From contig OZ220477.1 in the NCBI GenBank assembly GCA_965116015.1, positions 1,240,001-1,304,000 of the forward strand: 64,000 nt of DNA, in the 5' to 3' direction. This DNA is from S5-327 sp965116015 (GTDB lineage: Bacteria; Chloroflexota; Dehalococcoidia; Lucifugimonadales; Australimonadaceae). Positions 34,901 to 43,666 of this stretch are shown one piece after another (position 1 is the first letter of the stretch; each line of letters opens with the position of its first letter). A model generated the notes under the pieces. That model saw only the letters and a list, made by a program, of their open reading frames with translations, did no database searches and was not told where the DNA came from. The position numbers and the translations under genes were made by a program.

Positions 34901-36202
34901 TCACGGCTCGCTGTCCGTTCCCCCGGCGGTCGGCGACCCTATCTCCCATACAGGATTCGCATCCTCCAGGCTATCCACCTGCCGAAGGTTCCCCTCCCCG
35001 TCGAGAAGCGTCAGATACACCTCGCCAGAGCCCTGGTTGTCCCACGACGCGTCGTCGTACGAAAGCCTGAACCCGTCGATATCGAAATCGCCCCCCTCGC
35101 GCACTCCCCTCACGAAACACTCTCTGTCGATATCCCGCCCGCAGAGCTCAGCCGCATAGATCGCCAGCCGCCCCATCAGATAACCCTCGAGCGAAACATA
35201 GCCCGGAACCGCCCCCGCGTCGTACGCCCGCAGCGCCCGCTGATAAGAACCCACCACCGGCGTCGAAGCATCCGCAGGGTCTGGAACCACCTGCGTCACA
35301 TATATCTCCAAGTCCGACGAAAGCGCCCTTGCCAGCGACTCCACCCCCACGAACGACACCGTCAGGAACACCGCGTCCGGACCCGTCAGCGCCGACCAGT
35401 GGAGAATCGACGCCACAGGCTCGTACGCCCCGATAACAATAACCGCCTCCGGATCCCCAAGCAGCAGATTGAGAATCCCGCGCTTCACCGCAACCGTATT
35501 CCGCTCGTACGTCCCCACCGCCACAAGCTCCAACCTTGGCTCCAGAGCCGCAAGCGCCTGCAGCACGCCGTTGTAGCCATCCCGCCCATACCCATCGTTC
35601 TGATACATCACTGCAATGCGCTTCACCCCCAGGTCGCCAACGAGCCGGTCAACCATCAACGCAACCTCCTGAGCGTAGGAGGCCCGAAGATTCAGCACAT
35701 TCGTCATCCCCTCACCCCGAAGGAACGCCGCTCCCGTGAACGGCGCAATGTACGGCGCGCCCGACTCCAGAGCCAGCGGCGCCGCCTTCAGCGAAGTCGG
35801 CGTCCCCACCGCCCCGATGAGCGCGAACACATCCCGCTCCTCAAGCAGCTCGCGCGTATTCGCCACCGCCCTGTCAGGCTCGTAGCCGTCGTCGAGCGTC
35901 TCGAGCTCCAGCATCCTCCCGTGAACCCCCCCCTGCGCATTCCTCTCCGCGAACGCAGCCCGTATCCCCTTGCGCACCTCCTGCCCCAGATCCCCCGCCG
36001 GACCAGTGAGCGCCGCCGACTGCCCGAAAAGTATGCGCTCATCCGTAACGCCGGGCGTCCCCGGCTCCGGCGTAGCCGTCGGCGTCGCCGTCGGCAGAGG
36101 CGTCGCTTCCGGCCCGGACGTGCACGCCGCAAGAACCGTTATCCAGATCGCGCACCCCGCGAGCGCAAGCGCAGCGCGCGCCCCGCGGGATTTCCGAATC
36201 AC
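34901..36202 (-). CDS. Periplasmic substrate-binding lipoprotein (branched-chain amino acid-type, Peripla_BP_6)
   Basis: 433 residues. A lipoprotein signal peptide ends in LAAC with Cys27. A Thr/Pro linker follows (30-50), then a type I periplasmic-binding fold: ILFGQSAALTGPAGDLGQEV, DGYEPDRAVANTRELLE, FALIGAVGTPTSLKAAP and KRIAVMYQNDGYGRDGYNGV. This is the LivJ/AmiC class. No permease or ATPase is adjacent. It lies between a partner-switching module and a histidine kinase, so it probably senses a ligand for the kinase and does not feed a transporter. It overlaps the RsbW-like gene by 4 bp. Confidence 0.9.
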   Translation of the reverse strand: MIRKSRGARAALALAGCAIWITVLAACTSGPEATPLPTATPTATPEPGTPGVTDERILFGQSAALTGPAGDLGQEVRKGIRAAFAERNAQGGVHGRMLELETLDDGYEPDRAVANTRELLEERDVFALIGAVGTPTSLKAAPLALESGAPYIAPFTGAAFLRGEGMTNVLNLRASYAQEVALMVDRLVGDLGVKRIAVMYQNDGYGRDGYNGVLQALAALEPRLELVAVGTYERNTVAVKRGILNLLLGDPEAVIVIGAYEPVASILHWSALTGPDAVFLTVSFVGVESLARALSSDLEIYVTQVVPDPADASTPVVGSYQRALRAYDAGAVPGYVSLEGYLMGRLAIYAAELCGRDIDRECFVRGVREGGDFDIDGFRLSYDDASWDNQGSGEVYLTLLDGEGNLRQVDSLEDANPVWEIGSPTAGGTDSEP

Positions 36203-36621
36203 CCGTCCCTCCGCTTGATCAGCGTCAAGTGATTCCTCCCGCCCTCCCGCTTGTAGTGCGCCTCGTCCATCATCTCTCGCACAAGATGAATCCCAAGCCC
36301 CCCCACCGGCCTGTCGTCAATCGACGAGTCCAAGTCCGGCGGCGGAGCATCGGTCAGCGGATCGAACGGAATGCCAGCGTCAGAAATCGTAATCGTTACA
36401 GCATCCTCATCCGAAACCATCACAATCTCAATATCGGGATTCTCTCCCGCAGCCCCATAAGTAATAGCGTTAAGACCAAGCTCCTCCAGCGCCAGATTCA
36501 CGCTGAACACCAGCCCCGGCGCCCACTCCTCGCGCTCCCCAAGATCCTCGACGGCGGCTGAGATTCTCTCCAGCGCTCCATCCTCAGAATCAATCTTCAG
36601 TGTCAGCTGATCCATCGCCAA
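36199..36621 (-). CDS. RsbW-like anti-sigma factor / serine kinase (GHKL ATPase)
   Basis: 140 residues. GHKL ATP site: LALEELGLNAITYGA holds the Glu and Asn of the N-box near 46-55. ITISDAGIPFDPL is the G1 region near 75-87, and GGLGIHLVREMMDEAHY forms the lid near 108-124. Proteins of this size bind a sigma factor or phosphorylate a STAS antagonist. The STAS protein and a PP2C phosphatase are the two genes before it, completing the partner-switch set. No sigma factor gene is in the window. Confidence 0.92.
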   Translation of the reverse strand: MAMDQLTLKIDSEDGALERISAAVEDLGEREEWAPGLVFSVNLALEELGLNAITYGAAGENPDIEIVMVSDEDAVTITISDAGIPFDPLTDAPPPDLDSSIDDRPVGGLGIHLVREMMDEAHYKREGGRNHLTLIKRRDG

Positions 36622-36624
36622 AAC

Positions 36625-37782
36625 TCACAGCCGGCGTATCGTGATGCACGTAATATCGTCCGACTGCGGAGTATTCCCAACGAACTCTCGAATCGCCTTG
36701 AACACCCGGTGCGTCGCCTCCTCGGCTCCTCGCGGCGGATCCGCCGCAAACAGCGCCTGCACCGGCTCGATTCCGAACTCCTCTTTTGCCGCGTTCATCG
36801 CCTCAGTAACGCCGTCGGTGTACAGAATAATCGTCTCGCCGGGCTGCAGCTTATGCCTCGCCTGCTCGTACTTAACGTCCGCCGTCAGCCCTACCGCAAT
36901 CCCGTGAGTCAGCGGCAGCAGCTCCGATGTCCCATCCGCGCGCACCACCAACGGCGAATTATGACCGCCATTCGCGTAAACTATCTCCCCGGTTTCCGGA
37001 TCATACTCCAGATAAAAGATAGTAACGAACATCATCGTCTCGTTGTCTTCAGTAAGAAGATCGTTGACCATAGTGAGCGCTTCGCTCGGGCTCGAACACC
37101 CAATCGCGGCTCCCTTCAGCAGCGTGCGGCTCGACATCATAAACAACGCCGCCGGAACGCCCTTGTCCGAAACATCCGCCACTGCAACCCCCACCCGCCC
37201 ATTCTCCAGCGCGATAAGATCAAAGAAATCTCCGCCCACCTCCCGCGCAGGCTCCATATAACCGTACACTTCATACTTCGGATGCGACCCGAAACGCGTA
37301 GGCAGAATCGACTGCTGAATCTGGCTCGCCACCCCCAGCTCGTTCTTCAGCGCAACAAGCTGATCGCGAGACGACAGCGCGTCCCGCCACTCCTGCAAAT
37401 GCTTCAGCGTCCGGTCTATCGTCACCTGCAAATCGTCGAAATCAACAGGCTTGGTTACAAAATCAAACGCCCCCCGATTCATCGCCGTGCGGATATTCTT
37501 CATATCCCCATAGGCGGAAATGATAACGCTCCTGATGTCAGAGTTAACAGCCGGAATCTGCTCGAGCAGCGTCAGCCCGTCCATCTTCGGCATATTGATG
37601 TCCGAGAGCACCATATCGATCCCCGGATCAACGCTCAGCTTCTCAAGCGCCTCGATGCCGTTATGCGCAAACACAAACTCATACAGCCCGCTCCGCACAG
37701 CGCGGCGCATCCGCTGCAACATCAAAGGCTCGAGATCCGGCTCGTCGTCAACAACCAGAATCTTGAACGGTCTGTCCGCCAT
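36625..37782 (-). CDS. Response regulator with PP2C (SpoIIE/RsbU-type) phosphatase output
   Basis: 385 residues. A receiver domain at 1-125 has acidic pocket VDDE (11-14), phosphoacceptor Asp61 in LSDINMP and Lys111 in VTKP. A short coiled coil (130-155) leads to a PP2C domain with REVGGDFFDLIAL, VADVSDKGVPAALFM, YANGGHNSP, LYTDGVTEAMN and DDITCITI; these hold the metal-binding Asp residues. It should dephosphorylate the STAS protein when its receiver is activated. It lies 3 bp from the RsbW-like gene. Confidence 0.95.
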   Translation of the reverse strand: MADRPFKILVVDDEPDLEPLMLQRMRRAVRSGLYEFVFAHNGIEALEKLSVDPGIDMVLSDINMPKMDGLTLLEQIPAVNSDIRSVIISAYGDMKNIRTAMNRGAFDFVTKPVDFDDLQVTIDRTLKHLQEWRDALSSRDQLVALKNELGVASQIQQSILPTRFGSHPKYEVYGYMEPAREVGGDFFDLIALENGRVGVAVADVSDKGVPAALFMMSSRTLLKGAAIGCSSPSEALTMVNDLLTEDNETMMFVTIFYLEYDPETGEIVYANGGHNSPLVVRADGTSELLPLTHGIAVGLTADVKYEQARHKLQPGETIILYTDGVTEAMNAAKEEFGIEPVQALFAADPPRGAEEATHRVFKAIREFVGNTPQSDDITCITIRRL

Positions 37783-37837
37783 TTCTCCTCCGCGAACCGC
37801 GCCCTGCCCCTCCGGCGCGCATCCCTATCCCTCTAGA

Positions 37838-38149
37838 CTAGTCGCGGACAGAGATAATCTTGTCGAACCCGCTCGTCTCAAAAACCTCCCTCACCGAGGG
37901 CGTCAGCGAGCGCACCTCAAGCTTCGCGTCCTGCTTGCTCAGCGTCTTCGCCATCAGCAGAATCGCCCGAAGACCCGCGCTGCTGATGTACGTCAGCTTC
38001 TCAAAATTCAGCGCCACCACCTTGTCCGTCTCCTCAATCGCCCCCATCAGAGCATCCTGGAACTCCCGCGCGTTCTCCCCGTCAACCCGCCCAACCAGCG
38101 ACGCCGTCACCGTCTCGCTCTCCCTGCTTATGTCCATCTCCATTGCCAT
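37838..38149 (-). CDS. STAS-domain anti-sigma factor antagonist (SpoIIAA/RsbV-like)
   Basis: 103 residues, a single STAS domain. The phosphorylatable serine is in KLTYISSAGLRAIL (Ser56/Ser57). RVDGENAREFQDAL and the C-terminal VREVFETSGFDKII fit the fold. When unphosphorylated it would bind the RsbW-like protein and release its target. It is the first gene of the operon and is preceded by an extended -10 at 38228-38236. Confidence 0.94.
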   Translation of the reverse strand: MAMEMDISRESETVTASLVGRVDGENAREFQDALMGAIEETDKVVALNFEKLTYISSAGLRAILLMAKTLSKQDAKLEVRSLTPSVREVFETSGFDKIISVRD

Positions 38150-38227
38150 GGGCCTCTTCGCCTCCTCAGCTACCCAATGATCTCCCTCTCTCTGAACCCT
38201 GTCCGACCCCCATAGCGGAGCGCGGCG

Positions 38228-38236
38228 AGTGTATCA
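38228..38236 (-). promoter_or_regulatory. Extended -10 promoter of the partner-switch operon
   Basis: The reverse strand reads TGATACACT, an extended -10, about 79 nt upstream of the STAS start. GAGGAGG occurs in the leader. It is divergent from the proB promoter. Confidence 0.45.
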
Positions 38237-38282
38237 CCCTCCCCCTGCGCGCCGCCAACCCGTCGGCGCATAGCCTATCCGG

Positions 38283-38288
38283 TATACT
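38283..38288 (+). promoter_or_regulatory. -10 box for proB
   Basis: TATACT lies 33 nt before the ATG at 38322. The leader has no clear ribosome site. Confidence 0.4.
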
Positions 38289-38321
38289 ACTACACCACGC
38301 CCCAACGTTCACAAAAACCCA

Positions 38322-39485
38322 ATGTCATCACCAACGGCGAACCCCAGAACCTCCGCGCTCGCCCCCGCGCTCCACTACTCGCGCATCGTCGTCAAGGCTA
38401 GCACCAACGTCCTTACGCGCAAGTCCCCCCGACTCGACCACAACGCCCTGCGCTCCATCGTCGACCAGATCGCCAGCGTCAAGGCTATGGGCGCCCACAT
38501 CGCCCTCGTCACCTCCGGAGCCATCGCCGCCGGACGCGAAGCCGCCCCCAGCATCGCCAGCGGCAGAGGCGTCGCCTTCAGCCAAATGCTCGCCGCCATC
38601 GGCCAGAGCCGCCTTATGCACAGCTACAGCAGCCTCTTCTCCCAGCACGGCCTCACCGTCGCGCAAGCCCTCCTCACCGCACACGACGTCGACAGCCGCG
38701 TCCGATACCTCAACGTCCGAAACACTCTCAACGGCCTCCTCGAACACGGCGTCATCCCCATCATCAACGAGAACGACGTCGTCGACACCGCCGAAATCAC
38801 CGGCCACCGCTTCGGCGACAACGACTCCCTCTCCGCAATCGTCGCCAACGTCCTCGAGGCCGACCTCCTCGTAATGCTCATGGACCCCGGCGGCCTCTAC
38901 ACCGCCGACCCCAACCGCGACCCCGAAGCATCCCTCATCCAGCGCGTCGACAACATCGACGACTCCATCATCGCCCTCGCCGAAGAGCGCCGCGACGGAC
39001 CCACCCGAGGCGGAATGCTCTCCAAACTCCAGGCCACCAGCCGCGCCACAGCCCTCGGCGTCGCCGTCGTCTTCGCCAGCGGCGACGACCCCAACGCCAT
39101 CCACCGCGCCGCCTCCGGCGACCCCGCCGGAACACTCTTCCCCCCAGCAGTATCCTCCCTCGAAGCCCGCAAACGCTGGCTCCGCAGCGGACTCAACCGA
39201 AAAGGCGCCGCCCTCGTCGTCGACAACGGCGCGCGCAAAGCCCTCCTCGAAATGGAGCGTAGCCTCCTCCCCGCAGGCGTCAGCCACATCAAAGGCGACT
39301 TCGCCCGCGGCGACATCGTCGAGATCCTCGACAACAACGGCGCATCCCTCGCCTACGGCGTCGCCAACTACGACGCCCGACAAATGCGCATCATCGCAGG
39401 CGCCCGCTCCGACCGCATAATGAACCTGATCGGCCAGCACCACGGCGACGAAGCAGTCCACCGCAACAACCTCGCCCTCGTCTAG
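38322..39485 (+). CDS. proB: Glutamate 5-kinase with PUA domain
   Basis: 387 residues. The amino-acid kinase domain (20-270) has VVKASTNVLT, LVTSGAIAAGRE, INENDVVD, FGDNDSLSAIVA and the TRGGMLSKLQA motif. A C-terminal PUA domain (about 290-375) has LLPAGVSHIKGDFARGDIVEI. It phosphorylates glutamate for proline synthesis and is usually inhibited by proline. ProA lies 24 bp downstream. Confidence 0.96.
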   Translation: MSSPTANPRTSALAPALHYSRIVVKASTNVLTRKSPRLDHNALRSIVDQIASVKAMGAHIALVTSGAIAAGREAAPSIASGRGVAFSQMLAAIGQSRLMHSYSSLFSQHGLTVAQALLTAHDVDSRVRYLNVRNTLNGLLEHGVIPIINENDVVDTAEITGHRFGDNDSLSAIVANVLEADLLVMLMDPGGLYTADPNRDPEASLIQRVDNIDDSIIALAEERRDGPTRGGMLSKLQATSRATALGVAVVFASGDDPNAIHRAASGDPAGTLFPPAVSSLEARKRWLRSGLNRKGAALVVDNGARKALLEMERSLLPAGVSHIKGDFARGDIVEILDNNGASLAYGVANYDARQMRIIAGARSDRIMNLIGQHHGDEAVHRNNLALV

Positions 39486-39509
39486 CTCCCCCGCCCAAGG
39501 AGACTCAAG

Positions 39510-40796
39510 ATGACAACCACAACCTCCGAACTCATCGCCAAGGCCCAGGCCGCCCGCAACGCCGCCCGCGAAATCAGCAAACTCTCCCGCAGCCAGAAAG
39601 ACCACGCCCTCCACTCCATCGCCGACGCCCTCGAAGCCAGCATCCCCGCCGTCCTCGAAGCCAACAACCTCGATATGAACGCCGCCCGCGACGCAAACCT
39701 CAGCGAATCCGTCATCGGACGCCTCCTCCTCAACCAAACCCGCCTCGACGCAATGGCCAGCGACCTCCGAGCCATCGCCGCCCTGCCCGACCCCATCGGC
39801 GAATGCTTCGACTCCCGAGCCCTCCCCAACGGAATCCGCATCGAACGCCGGCGCGTCCCGCTCGGCGTCATCGGCTGCGTCTACGAGAGCCGGCCAAACG
39901 TAACCACCGACATCGCCGGCCTTTGCCTCAAATCCGGCAACGCCGTCGTCCTACGCGGCGGCAAAGAAGCCCTCCACTCCAACAACGCCCTCATCTCCAT
40001 CATCAAACAAGGCCTCGAAAACGCCAGCGTAACCACCGACGCCGTCCAACTCATCGCAAACCCCGACCGCGCCATAGTCGACCAGATGATCCGCCTCAAC
40101 GACTACTTCGACCTCTTCATCCCACGCGGCGGCGAAACCCTCATCAAATACGTCCGCGAAAACGCCACCGTCCCCGCCGTCACCGGCGGCATCGGCGTCG
40201 TCCACGTCTACGTCGACGCCTCCGCAAACCCACGGAAAGCCCAGAACATCGTGTTCAACGCGAAAACCCAGCGGCCCGACGTCTGCAACGCGCTCGACAC
40301 ACTCCTCATCCACTCCTCCATCGCCCCCGCCCTCCTGCCCCCCATCGCCGCCGAACTCGCCCGCGCCGGCGTCGAGCTCCGCTGCGACCAGCGAGCCCTC
40401 GCCCTCATCGGCCCAAACCAAACATCAGGAACCGCCAGCCCCGTCCTCCCCGCAACCCCCCAAGACTTCGGCCAGGAATTCCTCTCCCTCACAATGTCAG
40501 TCCGCGTCGTCGACTCCATCGACGACGCGATCAAACACATCGAAGAGCACGGCTCCGGCCACACCGAAGCCATCGTCACCGAAGACTACTCCGCCGCCGC
40601 GCGCTTCACCGACAACATCGACGCCTCCGTCGTCCTTGTCAACGCCAGCACACGCTTCAACGACGGCGGACAGCTCGGCCTCGGCGCCGAAGTCGCCATC
40701 AGCGCCAGCAAACTCCACGCTCGAGGACCAATGGGACTCCGCGAACTCACCAGCTACAAATGGGTCGCCCACGGCGAAGGACAAGTCCGCCCCTAA
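39510..40796 (+). CDS. proA: Gamma-glutamyl phosphate reductase
   Basis: 428 residues. RVPLGVIGCVYESRPNVTTD is near 116, LRGGKEALHSN near 148, and the catalytic Cys is in RPDVCNALDTLLIH near 259. GLGAEVAIS and GPMGLRELTSYKW are near the end. It reduces glutamyl phosphate to the semialdehyde. An AAGGAGA ribosome site precedes the ATG. Confidence 0.97.
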   Translation: MTTTTSELIAKAQAARNAAREISKLSRSQKDHALHSIADALEASIPAVLEANNLDMNAARDANLSESVIGRLLLNQTRLDAMASDLRAIAALPDPIGECFDSRALPNGIRIERRRVPLGVIGCVYESRPNVTTDIAGLCLKSGNAVVLRGGKEALHSNNALISIIKQGLENASVTTDAVQLIANPDRAIVDQMIRLNDYFDLFIPRGGETLIKYVRENATVPAVTGGIGVVHVYVDASANPRKAQNIVFNAKTQRPDVCNALDTLLIHSSIAPALLPPIAAELARAGVELRCDQRALALIGPNQTSGTASPVLPATPQDFGQEFLSLTMSVRVVDSIDDAIKHIEEHGSGHTEAIVTEDYSAAARFTDNIDASVVLVNASTRFNDGGQLGLGAEVAISASKLHARGPMGLRELTSYKWVAHGEGQVRP

Positions 40797-40799
40797 CTA

Positions 40800-40815
40800 C
40801 CCCCCCCCCCCCCCC
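40800..40815 (+). repeat. Poly-C tract of 16
   Basis: An uninterrupted run of C begins 4 nt after the proA stop and ends 29 nt before the next start. Homopolymers of this length slip readily in replication and sequencing. It lies in a transcribed spacer. Confidence 0.9.
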
Positions 40816-40843
40816 GCAGCCCCGACCTCAAGGAGACGCCGCA

Positions 40844-41152
40844 ATGCTCCGATTCGAACGCGAGTGCCGCACACCCTACTCCGAGGTCTACACCATCTTC
40901 GACGACGAACAACCCCAAGGCCGCTTCGACGTCCACTTCTCCGGCAACCTCATCCACGCAACCCTCTGCGTATCCGAACGCTACACAACCGACGAGATAC
41001 AAGACATCATCGAAGACCTCGACGACGAACTTCTCGACTCCATCGGCCTAGCCCGCGACGACTTCATCGTCCACGTCCACCAGGGACGCGAAATCGGCGT
41101 CTTCTCCAACAACGAATACACCCAGGAAATCCCACCAACCCCCGAAAACTAA
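40844..41152 (+). CDS. Unknown acidic protein downstream of proA
   Basis: 102 residues, no family recognised. It begins MLRFERECRTPYSEVYTIFD and has an acidic helix EIQDIIEDLDDELLD near 50-64. It is predicted soluble. AAGGAGA lies 5-6 nt before the ATG. The arrangement after proBA suggests co-transcription, with no functional clue. Confidence 0.75.
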   Translation: MLRFERECRTPYSEVYTIFDDEQPQGRFDVHFSGNLIHATLCVSERYTTDEIQDIIEDLDDELLDSIGLARDDFIVHVHQGREIGVFSNNEYTQEIPPTPEN

Positions 41153-41241
41153 CCCCAACCCTCGAACCAACCCCTGGCGGCCGCGCCGTGCGGCAACCCT
41201 GCGTCCCAGCCCAACTAACCCCCGAACCAGCCCCCCACGCC

Positions 41242-42120
41242 GTGATCATCGACTTCCACACACACATCCTCCCCCCATCGTTCTCCGTGCGCCAGGACGA
41301 AATCGCGCAGCGCGACGCCACCTTCAACGCACTCTTCGGCCCCGACGCCGCGCGCCATATGGCCGGCAGAAACCGCAAAACTATCGCCGCCGCCGAGGAA
41401 CTCGTCGCCGCTATGGACGAAGACTCCATCGATATCTCCGTAGCCCTCGGCTACGGATGGACCAACCCCTCCATAGCCCGCGAAGCCAACAACTACATCC
41501 TCGACGCCGCGGCGCGCTACCCCAACCGCATCATCCCCTTCTGCTCCGTCAACCCCGCCTGGGGCGACGACGCCATCGCCGAAATCGAACGCTGCGCCAG
41601 CAACGGCGCGCGCGGCGTCGGCGAACTCCACTCCACAACGCAACGCCTCAACCTCCGCTCCGGAACAGCCATCGACCCCGTCGCCCAGCTCGCCTCCGAC
41701 AAGAAACTCCCCATCGTCGTCCACGGCTCCGACCCCCTCGGCCGCAACTTCCCCGGCAAAGGCGACGCAACTCCCGAACGCCTCCTAGCCCTCGCCCAGC
41801 GCTTCCCCAACACAACATTCGTCTTCGCCCACTGGGGCGGCGGACTCCCCTTCTACTCCCTTATGCCCGAAGTCCGCGCCGCCCTCGCCAACGTCTACTT
41901 CGACAGCGCAGCCTCCCCATTCCTCTACGACGCCGCAGTCTTCAGCGTCGCAGCGAGCGCCGCAGGACCCAGCCGAATCCTCCTCGGCTCCGACTACCCC
42001 CTCCTTCCCCCAAGACGCCTCGCCGAACAAGCCCGCGCAACCCTCCCTCCCCCCGACGCCGACGCCGCCCTCGGCGGCAACGCCGCAAACCTCCTGCGCC
42101 TCGCCCCGCACTTCCCATGA
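41242..42120 (+). CDS. Amidohydrolase-family (PF04909-type) metal-dependent hydrolase
   Basis: 292 residues from a GTG at 41242 that places DFHTHILPP at the start. The metal-ligand motif HxH is there, then VVHGSDP, FAHWGGGLPFYSLMPEV and the late LLGSDYPLLPP with the catalytic Asp. This is the decarboxylase/hydrolase subfamily (ACMSD-like fold). The substrate is unknown. No ribosome site is obvious, so an upstream start is possible, but the extra sequence is low-complexity. Its stop overlaps the next start (ATGA). Confidence 0.85.
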   Translation: MIIDFHTHILPPSFSVRQDEIAQRDATFNALFGPDAARHMAGRNRKTIAAAEELVAAMDEDSIDISVALGYGWTNPSIAREANNYILDAAARYPNRIIPFCSVNPAWGDDAIAEIERCASNGARGVGELHSTTQRLNLRSGTAIDPVAQLASDKKLPIVVHGSDPLGRNFPGKGDATPERLLALAQRFPNTTFVFAHWGGGLPFYSLMPEVRAALANVYFDSAASPFLYDAAVFSVAASAAGPSRILLGSDYPLLPPRRLAEQARATLPPPDADAALGGNAANLLRLAPHFP

Positions 42121-42830
42121 CCACCGAAACAACCCTCCCCGACTACCTCAGCCAAGGCCTCGACATCGTATTCGTCGGCATCAACCCCGGCGCCTACTCC
42201 GCCTCCGTCGGCAAGTACTTCGCCAACCCGCAGAACAGATTCTGGCGCGCGCTCAACCTCTCCGGCCTCCTCAACCCCAACCTCCAACTCGAACTCGCAC
42301 CCGGCGACGAAGCCCGACTCGCGCCCCATGGCCTCGGCTTCACCGACGTCGTCAAACGACCCACAAACAACGCCTCCAGCCTCCGAAGCGCCGACTTCCG
42401 GCAATGGGCCCCTAAAACACGCGCCAAACTCCTCCACGCCTCCCCCCTCATCGTTTGCTTCAACGGACTCACCGCCTACAAATGGTTCCGGCAGTACAGC
42501 GACCCCGCCCCTCCCGCCTCCTCCCCCTCCCCCCAGCACTCCCCAGCGCAGCCAGACGCCGCCCCTCCGGCTCAGCCAACCCACGCCCATCCGGCGCAGC
42601 CAGACGCCGCCCCTCCGGCTCCCCCGCCTAGAACTCCCCCGCCCGCAGCTCCCCCGCTATGGAAATCCGCCCGCCTCGGCGAGCAGCCCGAACCGCTCGG
42701 ACGCAGCCGCGTCTTCGTCGCCCCAAGCCCCAGCCCCGCCAACGCCTCCTACTCCCTCGACGACATCGCCGGATGGCTGCGACGCCTCGCCGCCCTCCGC
42801 GACAGCCTCAAAACCCACGCCAATGCCTGA
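42117..42830 (+). CDS. Mug/TDG-type mismatch uracil-DNA glycosylase with a Pro-rich insertion
   Basis: 237 residues. The active-site loop is VFVGINPGAYSAS near 18-30, NRFWRALNLSGLL is near 40, GFTDVVKRPT near 74, and the C-terminal VFVAPSPSPANASYS corresponds to the Mug (N/S)PS loop. It removes uracil or mismatched thymine. Residues 131-180, between LTAYKWF and LGEQPEPLG, are a Pro/Ala/Gln-rich insert with a 16-residue repeat; the fold is otherwise complete. The stop overlaps the thpR start. Confidence 0.88.
   Translation: MTTETTLPDYLSQGLDIVFVGINPGAYSASVGKYFANPQNRFWRALNLSGLLNPNLQLELAPGDEARLAPHGLGFTDVVKRPTNNASSLRSADFRQWAPKTRAKLLHASPLIVCFNGLTAYKWFRQYSDPAPPASSPSPQHSPAQPDAAPPAQPTHAHPAQPDAAPPAPPPRTPPPAAPPLWKSARLGEQPEPLGRSRVFVAPSPSPANASYSLDDIAGWLRRLAALRDSLKTHANA
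42546..42623 (+). repeat. 48-bp-spaced repeat inside the Mug-type gene
   Basis: GCGCAGCCAGACGCCGCCCC occurs at 42546 and again at 42594. The 48-bp (16-codon) period keeps the reading frame and encodes the Pro-rich insertion. Confidence 0.8.
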
Positions 42831-43560
42831 CGAACAACTGCGCCTCTTCGCCGCGCTCCCCCTCCCCCCAGACGCCCAACCCCACCTGGAGCGCATCGCC
42901 AGCATCCTCCGCCCCCGCATCTCCGCCGCCCTGCAGCCATCCTCCCCAGCCTCGCCCAGAAGCTCCGCCCCGGAAGAGCCCCCGGCAGGACACGCCCCCA
43001 ACTCCCACCCCTCGCGCAGAAACTCCCCCGCTCAAAGTCCCCGCGACGCGCGCTGGATCAACCCCCGCGACGCCCACATCACCCTCAGATTCATCGGCGA
43101 CTGGCCCGCCCACGACGCCCCCAGACTCGGCTCCGTCATCGCCGAAGCCTCCGCCTCCCACGCCCCCATCCAACTCTCCCTCGGGAAGACCGGCTTCTTC
43201 CCCGCTCGCGGCTCCCCTCGCGTGCTATGGATCGGCGTCGACGGCGCCCTAACCCAGCTCGCCCGGCTGCGCGACGACATCGAACGCGCCCTCGCCGGCG
43301 TCGGCTGCGACCCAGAAACACAACCGTTCAGCCCCCACATAACCATCGCCCGCATCCCCGCCGCCCTCCCGCCCCGCGCCGCAGCCCCCCTACGGCGCGC
43401 CATCGAAGCAACCAACGCCCCTCCCTCCCAGCCCCCGCCCTCAGGGAAGAGCGCCCGCGACAGCAGCCCGTTCACCATCGACCGCGTCGCGCTCTACCGC
43501 AGCTCCCTTGCCCCATCCGGCCCCGCCTACACGCCCCTGAGGACCATCCCCCTCTCCTGA
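42823..43560 (+). CDS. thpR: RNA 2',3'-cyclic phosphodiesterase (2'-5' RNA ligase family, ThpR)
   Basis: 245 residues. The two HxTx motifs of the 2H phosphoesterase fold are HITLRFIG near 87 and HITIARI near 173. RLFAALPLPPDA is the usual start. Residues 38-75 are a Ser/Pro-rich low-complexity insertion between the first strand-helix unit and the first motif. It hydrolyses 2',3'-cyclic phosphate ends of RNA in vitro; the physiological substrate is unknown. It overlaps the glycosylase gene by 8 bp. Confidence 0.9.
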   Translation: MPDEQLRLFAALPLPPDAQPHLERIASILRPRISAALQPSSPASPRSSAPEEPPAGHAPNSHPSRRNSPAQSPRDARWINPRDAHITLRFIGDWPAHDAPRLGSVIAEASASHAPIQLSLGKTGFFPARGSPRVLWIGVDGALTQLARLRDDIERALAGVGCDPETQPFSPHITIARIPAALPPRAAAPLRRAIEATNAPPSQPPPSGKSARDSSPFTIDRVALYRSSLAPSGPAYTPLRTIPLS

Positions 43561-43619
43561 ACCCTCCCCCGACGGCGCCCCCGCGCGGCTCGAAAATCGC
43601 CCTCTTGGCGGCCCTGCGC

Positions 43620-43625
43620 TACAAT
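43620..43625 (+). promoter_or_regulatory. Probable -10 box for purF
   Basis: TACAAT lies 41 nt before the GTG at 43667. A second A/T-rich candidate, TATAAA, is 13 nt further on. Neither has a convincing -35. The A/T-rich patch stands out in very GC-rich DNA. Confidence 0.35.
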
Positions 43626-43666
43626 GCGATATGTGATATAAAATCCGCGCGGCCCAACACCCAGCA

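Noticed and set aside
34901..36202. Branched-chain amino acid ABC transporter
   Set aside because: Only the binding lipoprotein is present. No permease or ATPase gene lies nearby, and its neighbours are signalling genes.
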